Shown here one piece after another: positions 61,490 to 64,000 of a stretch of 64,000 bases of DNA. Below the pieces are notes generated by a model, which was not told where the DNA came from, searched no databases, and saw only the letters and a program-made list of their open reading frames with translations. Both the position numbers and the translations under genes were made by a program. How positions within the stretch are numbered: position 1 is the first letter of the stretch; every line of letters starts with the position of its first letter. This stretch comes from Litoditis marina (lineage: Eukaryota > Nematoda > Chromadorea > Rhabditida > Rhabditidae), in contig CAXIWQ010000121.1 of the NCBI GenBank assembly GCA_964036275.1, positions 1-64,000 on the forward strand, in the 5' to 3' direction.

Positions 61490-64000
61490 GTGGCTGTGCG
61501 CCACAGAATAGATTGTCGTATTAGGTTTTTGTAGCTGGGAGCAACAGATTTGATAGCCGTATGAAATGTTATCTGTAACTGCGAGGCAAAGAGTCAATAA
61601 CCGCGTTAATTCGTCTGTTGTGGCTGTGCGCCACAGAATATATAGTCGTATTAGGTTTTTGTAGCTGGGAGCAACAGACTTGATAGCCGTATGAACTGTT
61701 CTCTGTAGCTGCAAGGCAAAGAGTCGATAACCGCGTTAATTCGTATTTTGTGGCTGTGCGCCACAGAATAGATAGTCGTATTAGGTTTTTGTAGCTGGGA
61801 GCAACATACTTGATAGCCGTATAACCTTTTTCCTGTAGCTGCACGGCAAAGAGTCAATAACCGCGTTAATTTGTATTTTGTGGCTGTGCGCCACAGAATA
61901 TAAAGTCGTACTATGTTTTTGTAGTTGGGAGCAACAGACTTGATAGCCGTATGATTTTTTTTTGTAGCTGCAAGGCAAAGAGGTAATAACCGCGTTAATT
62001 TGTCTTTTGTGGCTGTGCGCCACAGAATAGATTGTCGTATCAGGTTTTTGTAGCTGGGAGCAACAGACTTGATAGCCGTATGAACTTTTCTCTGTAGCTG
62101 CAAGCCAACAAGTCGATAACCGCGATAATTCGTATTTTGTGGCTGTGCGCCACAGAATAGATTGTCGTATTAGGTTTTTGTAGCTGGGAGCAACAGATTT
62201 GATAGCCGTATGAACTGTTCTCTGTAGCTGCAAGGCAAAGAGTCGATAACCGCGTTAATTCGTACTTTGTGGCTGTGCGCCACAGAATAGATTGTCGTAT
62301 TAGGTTTTTGTAGCTGGGAGCAACAGATTTGATAGCCGTATGAACTTTTTTCTGTAGCTGCAAGGCAAAGAGGTAATAACCGCGTTAATTTGTCTTTTGT
62401 GGCTGTGCGCCACAGAATAGATTGTCGTATTAGGTTTTTGTAGCTGGGAGCAACAGATTTGATAGCCGTATGAAATGTTATCTGTAACTGCGAGGCAAAG
62501 AGTCAATAACCGCGTTAATTCGTCTGTTGTGGCTGTGCGCCACAGAATATATAGTCGTATTAGGTTTTTGTAGCTGGGAGCAACAGACTTGATAGCCGTA
62601 TGAACTGTTCTCTGTAGCTGCAAGGCAAAGAGTCGATAACCGCGTTAATTCGTATTTTGTGGCTGTGCGCCACAGAATAGATAGTCGTATTAGGTTTTTG
62701 TAGCTGGGAGCAACATACTTGATAGCCGTATAACCTTTTTCCTGTAGCTGCACGGCAAAGAGTCAATAACCGCGTTAATTTGTATTTTGTGGCTGTGCGC
62801 CACAGAATATAAAGTCGTACTATGTTTTTGTAGTTGGGAGCAACAGACTTGATAGCCGTATGATTTTTTTTTGTAGCTGCAAGGCAAAGAGGTAATAACC
62901 GCGTTAATTTGTCTTTTGTGGCTGTGCGCCACAGAATAGATTGTCGTATCAGGTTTTTGTAGCTGGGAGCAACAGACTTGATAGCCGTATGAACTTTTCT
63001 CTGTAGCTGCAAGCCAACAAGTCGATAACCGCGATAATTCGTATTTTGTGGCTGTGCGCCACAGAATAGATTGTCGTATTAGGTTTTTGTAGCTGGGAGC
63101 AACAGATTTGATAGCCGTATGAACTGTTCTCTGTAGCTGCAAGGCAAAGAGTCGATAACCGCGTTAATTCGTACTTTGTGGCTGTGCGCCACAGAATAGA
63201 TTGTCGTATTAGGTTTTTGTAGCTGGGAGCAACAGATTTGATAGCCGTATGAACTTTTTTCTGTAGCTGCAAGGCAAAGAGGTAATAACCGCGTTAATTT
63301 GTCTTTTGTGGCTGTGCGCCACAGAATAGATTGTCGTATCAGGTTTTTGTAGCTGGGAGCAACAGACTTGATAGCCGTATGAACTTTTCTCTGTAGCTGC
63401 AAGCCAACAAGTCGATAACCGCGATATTTCGTGTTTTGTGGCTGTGCGCCACAGAATAGATTGTCGTATTATGTTTTTGTAGTTGGAAGCAACAGACTTG
63501 ATAGCCGTATGATTTTTTTTTGTAGCTGCAAGTCAAAATGTCAATAACCGCGTTAATTCGTCTTTGTGGCTGTGCGCCACAGAATAGATTGTCGTATTAG
63601 GTTTTTGTAGCTGGGAGCAACAGATTTGATAGCCGTATGAAATGTTATCTGTAACTGCGAGGCAAAGAGTCAATAACCGCGTTAATTCGTCTTTTGTGGC
63701 TGTGCGCCACAGAATATATAGTCGTATTAGGTTTTTGTAGCTGGGAGCAACAGACTTGATAGCCGTATGAACTGTTCTCTGTAGCTGCAAAGCAAAGAGT
63801 CGATAACCGCGTTAATTCGTATTTTGTGGCTGTGCGCCACAGAATAGATAGTCGTATTAGGTTTTTGTAGCTGGGAGCAACATACTTGATAGCCGTATAA
63901 CCTTTTTCCTGTAGCTGCACGGCAAAGAGAAAATAACCGCGTTAATTTGTATTTTGTGGCTGTGCGCCACAGAATATAAAGTCGTACTATGTTTTTGTAG
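61490..64000 (+). repeat. 7-monomer HOR (909 bp), two copies and a partial third
   Basis: Copy 1 is about 61,490-62,398 and copy 2 about 62,399-63,310. Markers are GAAATGTTATCTG near 61,564 and 62,473, GTCTGTTGTGG at 61,614 and 62,523, and GTCGTACTATG near 61,906 and 62,815. After a three-monomer break, the same series restarts near 63,565 and reaches GTCGTACTATG at about 63,981 before the window ends. The array therefore continues past the right edge. Confidence 0.83.

Larger units (their letters stand above)
1..64000. repeat. Satellite array of ~130 bp monomers filling the window
   Basis: The landmark TGTGGCTGTGCGCCACA, or a near variant, recurs about every 130 bp from base 55 to base 63,955, giving about 490 monomers. 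Stepping from landmark to landmark, most intervals are exactly 130 bp. Common variants are 128, 129, 131, 132 and 133 bp, and almost all arise from the T-run or a short TTT/TTTT difference just before the landmark. Clear outliers are 107 bp (near 7,553) and 123 bp (near 51,730 and 56,138). I saw no reverse-complement copy of the landmark, so the array is entirely head to tail. No unique sequence, transposon or gene interrupts it. Consensus composition by hand count is A34 C22 G33 T41, or 42% GC. This is the architecture of centromeric or pericentromeric satellite DNA in eukaryotes; the species and chromosomal position are not shown by the sequence. Confidence 0.98.

Noticed and set aside
1..64000. 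CRISPR array
   Set aside because: There are no unique spacers. The repeated unit is continuous 130 bp DNA with graded variation throughout, not constant repeats separating unrelated spacers.

Overview
The whole 64 kb window is one uninterrupted satellite DNA array. About 490 head-to-tail copies of a ~130 bp monomer (modal length 130 bp, usually 127-133 bp) run from base 1 to base 64,000, all in the same orientation. I found no protein-coding gene, RNA gene, transposon, CRISPR array or unique-sequence island. The open frames that can be drawn through it, mostly on the minus strand, are by-products of the repeat. A pure tandem array of this size with higher-order structure points to a eukaryotic chromosome, most likely centromeric or pericentromeric heterochromatin in a long-read assembly. 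I cannot name the species. The consensus is about 42% GC and shows no CpG depletion (6 CpG per monomer against about 5.6 expected from base composition).

Four nested levels of repetition are visible. (1) The 130 bp monomer is itself a diverged trimer of a ~43 bp unit: sub-units of 45, 41 and 44 bp each begin GTRGCTG and end in a T-run. (2) The monomers are variants that differ by a few diagnostic bases. (3) Ordered sets of variants form higher-order repeats (HORs). (4) In the right third, HORs are grouped into a 4.4 kb super-repeat.

HOR length changes along the array, left to right. 1-1.4 kb: a 3-monomer duplication among mixed monomers. 1.4-4.3 kb: an 11-mer (offset 1435 bp). 4.3-8.5 kb: a patchwork, including a block repeated from 3.6-4.6 kb. 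8.5-14.5 kb: a 17-mer (2211-2212 bp) in two full copies plus a third shortened to 12. 14.5-18.5 kb: 10- and 8-mers. 18.5-24.3 kb: a 22-mer (2855 bp). 24.3-29.1 kb: mixed 4-, 3- and 12-mer units. 29.1-34.75 kb: overlapping 12-mer (1561 bp) and 17-mer (2212 bp). 34.75-40.9 kb: a 24-mer (3119-3121 bp). 40.9-47.1 kb: 4-, 5-, 6- and 10-mers. 47.1-56.3 kb: a 34-monomer super-repeat (4408 bp) built of 1557 and 1292 bp units. 56.3-61.5 kb: a mosaic. 61.5-64 kb: a 7-mer (909 bp) with a third copy running off the right edge.

Each monomer carries a 17 bp interrupted palindrome, TGTGGCTGTGCGCCACA (6 bp arms, 5 bp centre). It is the most constant landmark, and a second short dyad, TAACCGCGTTA, lies 10 bp before it. 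No CENP-B box is present. If this array is centromeric, the dyad is the obvious candidate functional element, but nothing in the sequence alone proves a centromere role.
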